Below are positions 43,789-51,923 of a stretch of DNA of 60,600 bases, one piece after another. Positions within the stretch are counted from its first letter, which is position 1. Each line of letters begins with the position of its first letter. Below the pieces are notes generated by a model that ran no database searches, had not been told where the DNA came from, and worked only from the letters and a program-made list of their open reading frames with translations. The stretch is from contig CANQCY010000010.1 of NCBI GenBank assembly GCA_947591245.1, forward strand, positions 1 through 60,600, in the 5' to 3' direction. Both the position numbers and the translations under genes were made by a program. This DNA is from an uncultured Lachnospiraceae bacterium (GTDB lineage Bacteria; Bacillota; Clostridia; Lachnospirales; Lachnospiraceae).

Positions 43789-44778
43789 CTAATGTTCCGG
43801 TTTTTCAATGACAATTTTTCCATCGGACATCTCCAATTTTACCTTATTTCCCTTGAGTCCCATCTCCTGCAAGAGCTCTGCCGGAATTTGAATCCGCCCC
43901 GCGCGGTCCAAAACAGCAAACTCTTCCTGAACCTGCTCGTTCTCCCAGTCGATACTGATATTCTCCAGCTGCTTTCTGTATTCGCTTTTCATGACGCGCT
44001 CGCTGCTCGTCTTTCCGTCACGGATAGAGATTACGCGGTTTACTTTGGATGCCAGATCGTTATCGTGAGTAACGATAACGATCGTAATGCCGAGTTCCTT
44101 ATTCAGCGTGCGGAACATATCCAGTATGTCGTTTGCCGTCCTGCGGTCCACCGCCCCCGTCGGCTCGTCCGCCAGAAGAAGTTTCGGGCTGTTTGCCAAA
44201 GCGATCGCAATCGCCACGCGCTGCTGCTCCCCGCCGGATAACTGGCTCAGCTTATTATCCTTTCTCTCCGAAAGCCCAACCAGTCCCAAAAGCTCGACCG
44301 CCTTTTTCCTCTTTTCATTTTCTGTCCTGCCATCCTTCTCGAAAAGCATAGGGGTCATGACATTTTCCCATGCTGTCAGATAGGGCAGAAGATTTCTTGC
44401 ATTATTCTGCCACACAAATCCAACCGTACTCCGCTTATATTGTACCAACTCGTCTTCCGTCATCTGAAACAGATTTTTTCCATCTACATAGAGCTTGCCT
44501 GCAGACGGACGATCCAGCCCTCCGATCATATTTAGAAATGTCGATTTTCCGCTTCCGCTGTTTCCTATGACCGCGATCAGCTCCCCCCGTTTCACCGTGA
44601 GGTCAAGCCCTTGAAGCGCAAGCACTTCTATGTCTTTCGTTTTGTATATTTTCACCAGACCGTCGCACTCTATCATCACATCCGGCGGAATATCCATTTC
44701 CTCCGCATAGCCGCCGCCTCCCGCCGGCCGCTTACTTACATGGCGAAATTCCCCGATTTTTTTCATCACCTTATTCAT
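43789..44778 (-). CDS. ABC transporter ATPase fused to a C-terminal SpoVT/AbrB-like domain
   Basis: About 329 residues. The central part is a LolD/MacB-type ATPase: Walker A GNSGSGKST, Q-loop VWQNNARNLLP, signature LSGGEQQRVAIAIAL, Walker B LLLADEPTGAVD and switch His in VTHDND. The last 45 residues (VLDRAGRIQIPAELLQEMGL then an acidic beta hairpin, 43789-43926) match the swapped-hairpin pattern of AbrB, SpoVT and MazE DNA-binding domains. The basic, Gly-rich N-terminus (about 1-40) is also longer than usual. The ATG at 44778 overlaps the stop of the other ATPase gene by 8 nt. The added domain could act in dimerisation or bind DNA; neither is shown. Confidence 0.85.
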   Translation of the reverse strand: MNKVMKKIGEFRHVSKRPAGGGGYAEEMDIPPDVMIECDGLVKIYKTKDIEVLALQGLDLTVKRGELIAVIGNSGSGKSTFLNMIGGLDRPSAGKLYVDGKNLFQMTEDELVQYKRSTVGFVWQNNARNLLPYLTAWENVMTPMLFEKDGRTENEKRKKAVELLGLVGLSERKDNKLSQLSGGEQQRVAIAIALANSPKLLLADEPTGAVDRRTANDILDMFRTLNKELGITIVIVTHDNDLASKVNRVISIRDGKTSSERVMKSEYRKQLENISIDWENEQVQEEFAVLDRAGRIQIPAELLQEMGLKGNKVKLEMSDGKIVIEKPEH

Positions 44779-45463
44779 CTTCAACAATCTCACCATCCTC
44801 TAAATGATATATGCAGTCCGCAATCTCCAATAGTCCCAGATCATGGGTGCTCATGACAATCGTCACGCCCTCCTTGCCGATCAGCTCCTTGAAAATTTTC
44901 ATCACCTGCATCCCAGTCGCCGTATCAAGTTCCGCAGTCGGTTCATCGGCAAAAATAATTTTGGGTTTATGGGCGATCGCCCTCGCAATCGCCACGCGCT
45001 GCTGTTCCCCGCCCGAGAGTTCCTGCGGCATATGGTGCATTCTCTGCGCGAGACCGACAAGCCGCAGGCATTCTTCCGTCCTCTTCTGCCTGTCGTCTCC
45101 GTATTTTGCCAGCCGGAGCACAAACTCCACATTTTCATAAGCCGTCATCATCGGTATGAGGGCGACGGACTGAAATACAAAACCGACATTCGTCTTCCGG
45201 AACGCCTCTCGCTCCGCCCCGCTCATTTTCTCAAGGTTTTGCCCCTCAAACACGACGCTCCCCTCTTTCGGATAATCAAGAGCGCTCAGAATGTTCATCA
45301 GCGTTGTCTTTCCGGATCCGGAACGTCCGCGCAGAATCGTAAGCTTCCCTTTGGGAATTTTGACATTGATATCGCGCAGCGCAATAAACTCCCTGCCGGC
45401 CCTAAGCCCGGATGCGATCGGAAAACTCTGCTTCACGCCCTCTGCCGTCAATATATTTTCCAT
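44771..45463 (-). CDS. ABC transporter ATP-binding protein, LolD/MacB type
   Basis: A 230-residue ATPase with Walker A GRSGSGKTT, signature LSGGEQQRVAIARAI, Walker B IIFADEPTAELD and the switch-His stretch MSTHDLGLL. It belongs to the group that drives FtsX/MacB-type permeases in mechanical transport or lipoprotein/peptide export. Together with the AbrB-tailed ATPase it probably forms a heterodimer on the large permease; the 8-nt gene overlap supports equal synthesis. Confidence 0.9.
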   Translation of the reverse strand: MENILTAEGVKQSFPIASGLRAGREFIALRDINVKIPKGKLTILRGRSGSGKTTLMNILSALDYPKEGSVVFEGQNLEKMSGAEREAFRKTNVGFVFQSVALIPMMTAYENVEFVLRLAKYGDDRQKRTEECLRLVGLAQRMHHMPQELSGGEQQRVAIARAIAHKPKIIFADEPTAELDTATGMQVMKIFKELIGKEGVTIVMSTHDLGLLEIADCIYHLEDGEIVEDE

Positions 45464-45542
45464 ATCTTTACACCATGCCTTTCTTGTTTCCGTTTTTTCG
45501 CCTGCAGGCGCAAATGGAACATTCTAACCGCTATATCCCATA

Positions 45543-48371
45543 CTAATCTTCGCCCAGTTTAAGCGCCTGCGAAATATTTATCTTGGAAATTAACCTGCCA
45601 AGAACGACCATGCATACGATAATCACAATTCCGATTATGCTGAAGAGGCGTATCATATCAAGCGGCTGATTCACGACTTCCAGCGGCAGCGTCTGATCGG
45701 TAGACGCATAGAAGATCTGTACGAGAGGCACAAACATTTTGGACGCCAGCAGTCCGATGGCCGTCCCGATCACGATCGAAATTCCGGAACTGAAAATCTG
45801 CTCATTGATAAGCATCTGTATGACTTCGCGCCTCGTCATGCCTATCGCCCGGAACACGCCGAACAAAAGCTCTCTCTGCCGTATCGACAAAATCCAATAA
45901 ATGAGAAAGCCGGTGCAGCACAGAATAAGGATAATGATAAAGCTCATCGTGAGAATGCCGTTCGTGCCCTGAAACAGGGCGTCGTTTTTCACCTCTACAA
46001 GCTTTGCCGAAACATCTTCAAACTTTGTGAAAGTAATATTATTTTCTTTTGCATAATCATACAAAAACTGCGTCGAACCGTCTGTCTTCAACCAGACCTG
46101 ATACGGACGAAGTCCGAAATTCTGCTGCACCTGAGCAAGATTTGCCACGATCAGAAAATTCTCTTTCGTGACGAGAGTATTCTCTTCATTGAGCTCATGT
46201 ACTTCTTTCACATATCCCGGAAAATAATCAACAAACCCATAAACTACAGCTTCTGCTTTTACATCCTCGTCATTGGTATAGGTAAACGTATCTCCGATCT
46301 GCATGCCGTATTCCGTGTGATAATTGCTGCTGAGCAGCACGGCGTCGGAGCGCTTTGCAATTGCATTGAGATAACGGTTGAGATGCACCGGAAGAAGATC
46401 CGGCTGAAATCCTGAAATAGTCTCGCCAAAGCTTTTTGTATCGACCGCCATCAATGTCGTCTTTACCTCATTTTCCTTCGTACGACTACTGTAGGATGTT
46501 ATTATCTCATCGTTCACGTATACTTTTGCGGCCGACTTCACGCCTTCCATACTCTCATACACGCTGAAATCCGGTTCAATATAGGTAAACTCCAGATCTG
46601 TATAATACTGCATCAGAAGCGAATTATCTTCCCACGGCTGCTGTAGAACGACGTCCGCTCCCGTACTGTAACGGATGCCTTTCTCCGAATTGGAGAGGAT
46701 CGTGCGCGCGACCGTAGAATTGAAAATGCCGAGAGAAACAGTAAACATCAAAAATACCATCATAAAGCCCTGCTTTTTCCTCGTCCGGATAATCTGCAGA
46801 AAAGAAGCAAAAAAAGCAGGCCGCCAAAATTTTCTACCAATGTAGTAGACAAGCTTTATGAGTAACGGCTGAAGACGCAGGCCCACCAGACTGGCGCTGA
46901 TGATAAAAAGGGATGAGCAAACAAGCAAAAACGGATCAAGCGGCTCCCCCTCCATCATATCCTTCATCAATTCGCCTTTCCTCTCGGTAAACGAGTACAG
47001 CCCATACAGCGATATTGCCAGACAAATGACGTCCAGGTATACCCGGCTGAATATATTGCGCGCATTACTGCTCTTTTTGTGTTTGACATTTACGATCGTC
47101 ACATTGGCGTCGCGGATCACCGGGAGCGCCATAAAGGCAACCGATATGAGAGCCGCTCCAAGGGTGTACAAAAATACGCTTCCGCTTAAATGGACGTGGA
47201 GGGCCTTTCTATGGATAAATTCGAGAAATCCATTGGTAGAACCGAGCGCTTTCGTCATAAAATAGCCCAGCGGCACCCCAATGACGCTGCTTGCCGCCGA
47301 CAAAATAACGGACTGCATCAAATAAATAAATATAATTTGCCGCTTACTGCTCCCGCGGCTTTTTAAAAGCGCAATTTCATTTTGTTCAAGATCGAGCATC
47401 TGCCTTGAAATCATGAAAATAAATGCAAGCAAAAGAGCAAGCACGGGAATCTGGAGAATCAAAAGCGTCGTAGTCACTTTTTTTGCCGCCGTCTGATACT
47501 CCCGCAAAATATCCAGATAATCCAGCAAATCTACACCGCAATAGCGGCTTGTCTTCTCGATGGACTGACGCAGCGCTTCCGTATTTTTTACGAGGGCATT
47601 TACGTCCTTTGGCTGTAAATTGCCACAGTCAAAAACGAGGCTCCATTCCGACGTCACATTAAATTTCTGTTCTTCCAAATCAATAAAGATCTCACGGAAC
47701 AGTTCCGGATTCATAAAGAGATCGATATAATAGCTGCTCGGACTCTTCACCCAATAATTATCCGAGGACTCTCCCGCGTCAAACACTCCTGTAATCTTTA
47801 TTTTTACATTGCTTCCGTCACCGTTTTTCAATTTGGAAAATTCGATCTCATCCCCCAGAACGACGTCCAATTTTGACATGGCGCGCTGGCTGGCAATGAC
47901 GGGTATCGTTCCGTCCGCAAGCCTCTGTTCACCGTACCCTTCGCCCGACAGTATATGAATATGGTCGGTAATGCCTGTCATGGCGGCAATCCTCATCGTC
48001 TTTGTCAATGTCGTATTGCCTCTTGACTGCACATACTGCCCGCGCACCTTAGAAGTGCCCAGCACATTGATCAGATAAGTCTGATCCACCCCCAGGTACT
48101 CTGCTGCGCCGGAAGCAGTATCCTGCATCTTCTGAAATTCCTGTTCCTGCCCTTTCCCCGCATTCATGGAAGTATGAAAAGAAAATATGCCCGGATACGC
48201 ATTATTTTCTTCTACATATTTAGAAAATTTGGAGCGGAGTGTTTTTTGCAGCGCAGCGTTCTGATACATCGGATTACTGCTCGCAATCGCAGCGAGAAGA
48301 ATATTGCCGATCAGCAAGCAAACAACCATCCACTTTTTATGTACTAATTTCTGTTTAATAAACCGTACCAT
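45543..48371 (-). CDS. FtsX/MacB-type ABC permease, double-length
   Basis: A 942-residue permease: one N-terminal TM (about 15-35), a large extracellular MacB-PCD-like domain to about 295, several TMs in the middle, a second extracellular domain (about 565-820) and three C-terminal TMs. Two FtsX modules are thus in one chain, so one copy could already make the full channel. With the three adaptor lipoproteins and two ATPases it resembles an enlarged MacAB or Bacillus YknXYZ system; likely cargo would be peptides, lipids or drugs. No cargo gene is evident. Confidence 0.88.
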   Translation of the reverse strand: MVRFIKQKLVHKKWMVVCLLIGNILLAAIASSNPMYQNAALQKTLRSKFSKYVEENNAYPGIFSFHTSMNAGKGQEQEFQKMQDTASGAAEYLGVDQTYLINVLGTSKVRGQYVQSRGNTTLTKTMRIAAMTGITDHIHILSGEGYGEQRLADGTIPVIASQRAMSKLDVVLGDEIEFSKLKNGDGSNVKIKITGVFDAGESSDNYWVKSPSSYYIDLFMNPELFREIFIDLEEQKFNVTSEWSLVFDCGNLQPKDVNALVKNTEALRQSIEKTSRYCGVDLLDYLDILREYQTAAKKVTTTLLILQIPVLALLLAFIFMISRQMLDLEQNEIALLKSRGSSKRQIIFIYLMQSVILSAASSVIGVPLGYFMTKALGSTNGFLEFIHRKALHVHLSGSVFLYTLGAALISVAFMALPVIRDANVTIVNVKHKKSSNARNIFSRVYLDVICLAISLYGLYSFTERKGELMKDMMEGEPLDPFLLVCSSLFIISASLVGLRLQPLLIKLVYYIGRKFWRPAFFASFLQIIRTRKKQGFMMVFLMFTVSLGIFNSTVARTILSNSEKGIRYSTGADVVLQQPWEDNSLLMQYYTDLEFTYIEPDFSVYESMEGVKSAAKVYVNDEIITSYSSRTKENEVKTTLMAVDTKSFGETISGFQPDLLPVHLNRYLNAIAKRSDAVLLSSNYHTEYGMQIGDTFTYTNDEDVKAEAVVYGFVDYFPGYVKEVHELNEENTLVTKENFLIVANLAQVQQNFGLRPYQVWLKTDGSTQFLYDYAKENNITFTKFEDVSAKLVEVKNDALFQGTNGILTMSFIIILILCCTGFLIYWILSIRQRELLFGVFRAIGMTRREVIQMLINEQIFSSGISIVIGTAIGLLASKMFVPLVQIFYASTDQTLPLEVVNQPLDMIRLFSIIGIVIIVCMVVLGRLISKINISQALKLGED

Positions 48372-48388
48372 ATGTCAAGACATACCTC

Positions 48389-49621
48389 CTATTGCACCAC
48401 TGCAAGCGTCTGCCCCTCGAAAACGCCCTGATCGATCAGAACCTCTTTTTCCGTACTGTAATTACTCACAATAAACCTTTTGTGCAGCTTCCCGTTTTCC
48501 AAAAGCAGCACATACAGGCGGTTTGAGATATCAACCGACTCAGAATAAACTGCATCCGCATCTGTTACAAGGGCGTTTTCGACCGAAAACGAAACAGCAT
48601 GCACATATACGTTCTGATTCTCGAAATCATATTTTTTCTTATCCTTATCCCGGATCTCTATATAAACGTCTGCGCCTCCGTCTCCGTCCTCGTCTTCTCC
48701 CTGCATCATGTCTCCGCCCTCATCATCGCTGCCGCCGCCTTCGGTCAGGTTGCTCGTCGTGATCACTTTCCCTTTCACTTCCTCCCTGTAATCATCCACA
48801 CTCTTACCGAGCCGCACAGACACATCCATATTGTAGCGAAGCTTCGAGTCGGGATCCGATACCTTGAGCACCCAGTCATTATTGCTTCGCATTTCTATGA
48901 TCTTCACCGATGAATCAATATCTTCCCCGACGCTGGATATGGCGGTATCAGTAATGACGCCGCTCTTTTTCGCCACAAGATTCGCACCCTTCTGCATCCG
49001 CAAAAGCTTCGCATATTCTTTCTCTTGGTCGGTCACCTCTTTCTCCCCTTTTTTATACGCATCAATCTGTTTTTGCATCTTCCCAATCTCGAGCCGTTTC
49101 ATCTTTTTTTCTGATTTGGTTTTCATCCCGCCAAGCTCTTCTTTCATGCCGGATAACGCCTGTTTCAGCTCGCTTAGCCCCATCTCGTAATCCGCCCTTG
49201 CCTGATCGATCAAAAGCTTTTGTTTCTGGAGGCTCGTTTTAGGCGTTTCCACGTGGTACGCCGCCAGCACATCTCCCTTTTTCACCTTTTGATCCGGCTT
49301 CACTTTAATCGCATCCAGCACGGCGTTTTCTTCAGATATGTACAGCGAATCCGTATCAAGATATTCGATCTCCGCCATATCCGCAAATTCTTCTTTGTAT
49401 GTCGTCCTCCTGACCGTCGCCGTTTTGATCTGATCTTCGCCTACACTGACGAAACTTCCGGAAACTGCGCCTCCCGACGCCGTTTCATCGCTATGCGCTT
49501 CATATAAAAGCGCTTCTGCTTTCTCCTCTTGTCCGCTGCAGGCAGTCAGGCACATCGCTGCCGAAAAGAACAAAAATACTGCGCACAGAGAAATTCTTAA
49601 CCCCTTTTCAGTCTTCCACAT
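48389..49621 (-). CDS. HlyD/MacA-like adaptor lipoprotein (third of three)
   Basis: A 410-residue lipoprotein: signal with lipobox LTAC, a lipoyl/barrel-sandwich half (LDAIKVKPDQKVKKGDVLAAY), a coiled-coil arm rich in Lys/Glu (about 130-205), the second lipoyl half (ANLVAKKSGVITDTAISSVG), a beta-barrel part and an acidic Asp/Gly-rich insert (GGGSDDEGGDMMQGEDEDGD, about 294-313) that is unusual for the family and could bind calcium. It links the permease to the wall or outside. The start overlaps the previous adaptor gene by 14 nt. Confidence 0.85.
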   Translation of the reverse strand: MWKTEKGLRISLCAVFLFFSAAMCLTACSGQEEKAEALLYEAHSDETASGGAVSGSFVSVGEDQIKTATVRRTTYKEEFADMAEIEYLDTDSLYISEENAVLDAIKVKPDQKVKKGDVLAAYHVETPKTSLQKQKLLIDQARADYEMGLSELKQALSGMKEELGGMKTKSEKKMKRLEIGKMQKQIDAYKKGEKEVTDQEKEYAKLLRMQKGANLVAKKSGVITDTAISSVGEDIDSSVKIIEMRSNNDWVLKVSDPDSKLRYNMDVSVRLGKSVDDYREEVKGKVITTSNLTEGGGSDDEGGDMMQGEDEDGDGGADVYIEIRDKDKKKYDFENQNVYVHAVSFSVENALVTDADAVYSESVDISNRLYVLLLENGKLHKRFIVSNYSTEKEVLIDQGVFEGQTLAVVQ

Positions 49622-50720
49622 ACACTATATCCCCCTCCTTCACCCCTGTTTCGATTTGTACATAGGCGTCCGTTTTTGTTCCCGTCGTCACCGGAACCTT
49701 CGTTTTAGCGTCCCCTTCGACCAGATAAACATAATTTTCCTTGCCATTGCCGAAAACAGCATTTGACGGCACTACCAACGCATTCTCCACGGAATCCGTA
49801 TATAAATTCAGGGTGGCGGAATCTCCCACCTTGGCATCCGCCGCCTCTCCGTCTTCAAAATCAAACCACGTATTTGACGGGAATACTCCCATCTCGGCGT
49901 CTCTCCGGTCCACCTCCTGCTCTTCTACCCGGATCCTATATTCTTTTCCCCCTATAACTGCCACATACCTGCTCGCCTTGGCAAGCTTCGCCGCAGAAAT
50001 ATATGCCGTCTTCAGCCTTGGCGCATCCATATTTGCTACCTGAAGCACCGGAATCCCTCCCTGCACCATATGGCCGCTTCCCCCCACCGCCATCACAATT
50101 TCGCCTGAAATCGGCGAATACAGCTTGCTGCTCTTTACCTCTGCCTGCGTCTCCGACAGCTCCGCACGTTTCTGCCGGATTTCAAGCTGCTGCAGTTCCT
50201 GCTGCTGGCGAAGCTTCTCTTTGGCAATCTTTATATTTTCTTCCGCTTCCACGATCTGCCTGCGAAGCTGTTTCTTTTCCTCCGGCTCCTTCGCCGCTTT
50301 TTTCTGCCTCCCCAACTCCTTTAATTGCTCTTCAAGCATATCTATATCATAACGGCTCTGCTTGTTCACATCCGCATTCTCTTCCTGCTTATTTTTAATT
50401 TCTTCTCTGAGCTGCTTTGCCTTTTCCGGATTTCCAGAAAGAGTGGCAAGCAGCTGTCCTTTTTTCACATGGTCTCCGACAGCTACTCTCATGTCGCCTA
50501 TATTGCCGGACGCTGAAAACGAAAGATCTTCTATACTCGGCACGATCTGAGCCGCATACGAGACAAGACCGCTTAAATCCATCCGTATGACCTCGGCTTT
50601 ATCCATATCTACGCCAACCGCCTCGATCAGCTCCGGAACCTCAACCGTTTCCTGTTTTCCACAGCCCGTCAGTACCATCACCATTAGGGCCGACATAGCT
50701 ATACCCCTGAACCTCTTCAT
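49608..50720 (-). CDS. HlyD/MacA-like adaptor lipoprotein (second of three)
   Basis: A 370-residue adaptor with lipobox LTGC, lipoyl half DMRVAVGDHVKKGQLLATLS, a long coiled-coil hairpin (about 100-200, with Glu/Lys/Gln heptads), second lipoyl half KLYSPISGEIVMAVG and a beta-barrel/membrane-proximal region (VPVTTGTKTDAYVQIETGV). The closest of the three to classical MacA. The ATG at 50720 follows GGAGG by 5 nt; the ATG at 50738 lacks a site. Confidence 0.88.
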   Translation of the reverse strand: MKRFRGIAMSALMVMVLTGCGKQETVEVPELIEAVGVDMDKAEVIRMDLSGLVSYAAQIVPSIEDLSFSASGNIGDMRVAVGDHVKKGQLLATLSGNPEKAKQLREEIKNKQEENADVNKQSRYDIDMLEEQLKELGRQKKAAKEPEEKKQLRRQIVEAEENIKIAKEKLRQQQELQQLEIRQKRAELSETQAEVKSSKLYSPISGEIVMAVGGSGHMVQGGIPVLQVANMDAPRLKTAYISAAKLAKASRYVAVIGGKEYRIRVEEQEVDRRDAEMGVFPSNTWFDFEDGEAADAKVGDSATLNLYTDSVENALVVPSNAVFGNGKENYVYLVEGDAKTKVPVTTGTKTDAYVQIETGVKEGDIVYVED

Positions 50721-50738
50721 GTTCCCCTCCATTTTCAC

Positions 50739-51770
50739 TTAGTTTGCCACCACCTGTTCTCCTTCCGTAAGTCCCCCCGTTATTTCTATGAAATTATTGA
50801 TCTTCTCCCCTACTGTCACCTCTTTTATGGATTTCATCCCATTTTCATCCTCATAATAAACTACATGCTTCCCTCCCGTCTCATAGACGATCGCAGACGG
50901 AAGATACAGGACATCCTTTTTTTCCTTCATAACCACCTTATAAATGCAGACTGTTCCGTCCTCAACATTCAGCGCGGTATTCGGATAAAAATAAACCGTA
51001 TTGTCCGAATCCGGATCCCTTCGCACAGTAGCCTTATATTCCTGCGCATTGATCTCTATCGTTACAAGCTCGCCATCCTTACAGTGCGACGCATATTTGC
51101 TTTGCGCCTCAAAACGGTTTCTCTGTGCGCCCTCTATTCTTATAACCGGCTTTTCACTGTCCCCGATCACCCCTTCTGCCTTTTCATCCACATAAGTTAC
51201 GACCCCTCTCACCGAGGCGGTCACCTCCTCTGCACTGATTTCCTCTTCTGCAATCTTCGCGTCCATTCGCAGCAGCTTTAAACCGGACTCATAAGACTTG
51301 ATCTGCTGATTGTACTGGTTTTTCACATTTTCAATTTCATTGCTGCTTCCGCCAAGGCGTTTCTGCTTCCGGATTTCCATCTCCATCAGTTTTCTGGCAT
51401 GCTTGATCTTAAGCGTCGTGCTGTCAATCTCATTCTGCGCCTTCCTGAGCTCGCTCTCGCTGCCCGGAAGATAATACCCGATCACTTTGTCCCCCGGTCT
51501 TACTTTCTGACCCTCCTTGACAAAAATTTTTTTAATAACAGAGGCTTGTTCCGGGAAAATCTCTTCTTTTACCGTCCCCTTGTACCTGCCTGTAATTTCC
51601 TCCGTGACTGCAAGGTCTCCGCGAACCAGCTCCACTTTATTGAAGCTTGTCCCTTCATATTGCTTCACTACCGGCGCCGCATTAAATTCCTCTTCCGTCG
51701 GAAGTATGCCGCAGGAAGTCTGAATCATACAGACAATCATCCCTAAACATGCAATAATCCTTCTCTTCAA
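50739..51770 (-). CDS. HlyD/MacA-like adaptor lipoprotein (first of three)
   Basis: A 343-residue adaptor starting with TTG at 51770, 7 nt after a perfect AAGGAGGTG. The signal ends in IQTSC, a poor lipobox because Gln stands at -3, so lipidation is less sure than for the other two. Lipoyl half SVIKKIFVKEGQKVRPGDKVIGYY, coiled coil (about 115-175), second half ASVRGVVTYVDEKAEG, then the beta-barrel. First gene of the exporter operon. Its start overlaps the stop of a possible 17-codon leader by 2 nt. Confidence 0.85.
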   Translation of the reverse strand: MKRRIIACLGMIVCMIQTSCGILPTEEEFNAAPVVKQYEGTSFNKVELVRGDLAVTEEITGRYKGTVKEEIFPEQASVIKKIFVKEGQKVRPGDKVIGYYLPGSESELRKAQNEIDSTTLKIKHARKLMEMEIRKQKRLGGSSNEIENVKNQYNQQIKSYESGLKLLRMDAKIAEEEISAEEVTASVRGVVTYVDEKAEGVIGDSEKPVIRIEGAQRNRFEAQSKYASHCKDGELVTIEINAQEYKATVRRDPDSDNTVYFYPNTALNVEDGTVCIYKVVMKEKKDVLYLPSAIVYETGGKHVVYYEDENGMKSIKEVTVGEKINNFIEITGGLTEGEQVVAN

Positions 51771-51820
51771 ACCGGCACCTCCTTAACCGTCTTAGGAATC
51801 GTCGGGAAAAAGGCTTGCAA
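51767..51820 (-). CDS. Possible 17-residue leader peptide of the exporter operon
   Basis: A TTG at 51820 stands 8 nt after AAAGGAG and opens a frame reading MQAFFPTIPKTVKEVPV. Its TGA overlaps the TTG of the first adaptor gene in TTGA. The pattern fits translational coupling or an attenuating leader peptide. It is too short to be recognised and could be chance. Confidence 0.3.
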   Translation of the reverse strand: MQAFFPTIPKTVKEVPV

Positions 51821-51860
51821 TATCACAACTCCTTTCCTGACCGTTCCCTCCCGTTATAAT

Positions 51861-51900
51861 ATGGTGCTGACACTGTTTTATTTTCCAGCGCCAGCACCAT
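51861..51900. terminator. 15-bp hairpin between the GH97 gene and the exporter operon
   Basis: Arms 51861-51875 and 51886-51900 pair fully, with two G-U pairs on the minus strand, around a 10-nt loop. It lies 24 nt after the GH97 stop. On minus no T tract follows; on plus GTTTTT does. It may still end or stabilise the GH97 mRNA. Confidence 0.5.
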
Positions 51901-51923
51901 CTGGTTTTTCCTATTGATTTCTC

